A DNA stretch of 36,694 bases from positions 1 through 36,694 of IMG/VR virus record IMGVR_UViG_3300046000_003349. One strand, written 5' to 3'. A model generated the notes under the pieces. It saw nothing but the letters and a program-made list of their open reading frames with translations. It had not been told where the DNA came from and ran no database searches. Positions 36,537-36,694 of the stretch are shown here, piece by piece. A program made the translations under genes and the position numbers. Positions within the stretch are counted from its first letter, which is position 1. Each line of letters starts with the position of its first letter. The stretch is from a virus.

Positions 36537-36694
36537 ATGAACACACAAAAACACACATCTGTCACCCCTTTGAGGGTTCTTGTCGCTTGCGAATACTCAG
36601 GGACCGTCAGGGATGCCTTTCGCGCCTTAGGTCACGATGCTATCTCTTGCGACCTGCTTCCAACTGACGTTCCCGGCCCACATCACACTGGCGA
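36537..36694 (+). CDS. Start of the DNA cytosine methyltransferase (continues at position 3 of the window)
   Basis: The ATG at 36537 opens a frame reading MNTQKHTSVTPLRVLVACEY, which enters the terminal repeat in the same frame as the ORF at 3-815. This is therefore the true N-terminus of that gene in the circular genome. No Shine-Dalgarno sequence is present (leader AACTTTCCAAC). Confidence 0.85.
   Translation, partial: MNTQKHTSVTPLRVLVACEYSGTVRDAFRALGHDAISCDLLPTDVPGPHHTG
36568..36694. repeat. 127-bp direct repeat of the window ends (right copy)
   Basis: Identical to positions 1-127. See the left copy for interpretation as an assembly overlap of a circular or permuted genome. Confidence 0.95.

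Noticed and set aside
1-36694. Integrase, repressor, att site or CRISPR array
   Set aside because: No tyrosine or serine recombinase motif, no CI-like repressor and no regularly spaced repeats were found; the short HTH proteins are insufficient evidence for lysogeny.
36568-36694. True packaging direct terminal repeat
   Set aside because: Its length is exactly 127 and it interrupts a gene, better explained as assembly overlap; read data would be needed to say otherwise.

Overview
The window is one complete circular-mapping genome of a tailed bacteriophage: the first 127 bases are repeated exactly as the last 127, so the unique unit is 36,567 bp and the gene cut by the window start (a DNA cytosine methyltransferase) is continuous across the join. 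The virion genes (large terminase, P22/T7-type portal, scaffold, SU10-like major capsid protein, tail nozzle, three internal virion proteins, no tape measure or major tail tube protein) point to a podovirus-type phage. I see no integrase, CI-type repressor, tRNA gene, DNA polymerase, primase or replicative helicase, so it looks lytic and dependent on the host replisome. The host cannot be named. Nearly all starts lack a Shine-Dalgarno sequence and have A/C-rich leaders, as is common in Bacteroidota and some Verrucomicrobiota, but this is weak evidence.

Layout. (1) Rightward early/replication arm, 29.83 kb to the end and on through 1-4.65 kb: a Cys-rich Gp88-like protein, many small proteins, a DpdA-like (TGT-fold) protein, a free-standing DnaA domain IV, ERF annealase, RecE-type exonuclease, SSB-like protein, cytosine methyltransferase, DnaC-like ATPase, MazG-like pyrophosphohydrolase and RuvC-like resolvase. 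(2) Leftward late arm, 29.13 down to 4.64 kb: tail nozzle, fiber, cupin protein, internal virion proteins, terminases, portal, small basic proteins, scaffold, capsid, decoration protein, adaptor, LRR protein, sulfotransferase, a compact lysis cassette of tiny overlapping genes, and a metallophosphoesterase. The arms diverge from a 0.7-kb control region (29,138-29,832) full of repeats and converge at about 4,643, where the two stop codons share one CTAG.

One island breaks the late arm. At 11.76-12.61 kb there is an 850-bp gene-free stretch whose + strand folds into many perfect stems (two GNRA tetraloop hairpins, a T-loop hairpin, a three-way junction, a potential pseudoknot). It is followed by a + strand gene for a protein with a sigma-70 region-4-like helix-turn-helix. 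This is the best candidate for an undescribed element: a large structured phage RNA, either free-standing or the leader of that regulator gene. The same T-loop hairpin (loop TTCAATC) recurs between early genes, next to a second, covarying bulged-hairpin family. Most uncoupled junctions of the early arm at 30-36.5 kb therefore carry an RNA hairpin between one stop and the next start.

How the genes probably work together (inference): the DnaC-like ATPase and the DnaA-IV protein recruit host replication proteins to the phage origin. ERF, exonuclease, SSB and RuvC-like nuclease make and resolve concatemers for packaging. The methyltransferase and perhaps the DpdA-like protein protect the DNA. The sigma-region-4 protein and the structured RNA may control the late switch.
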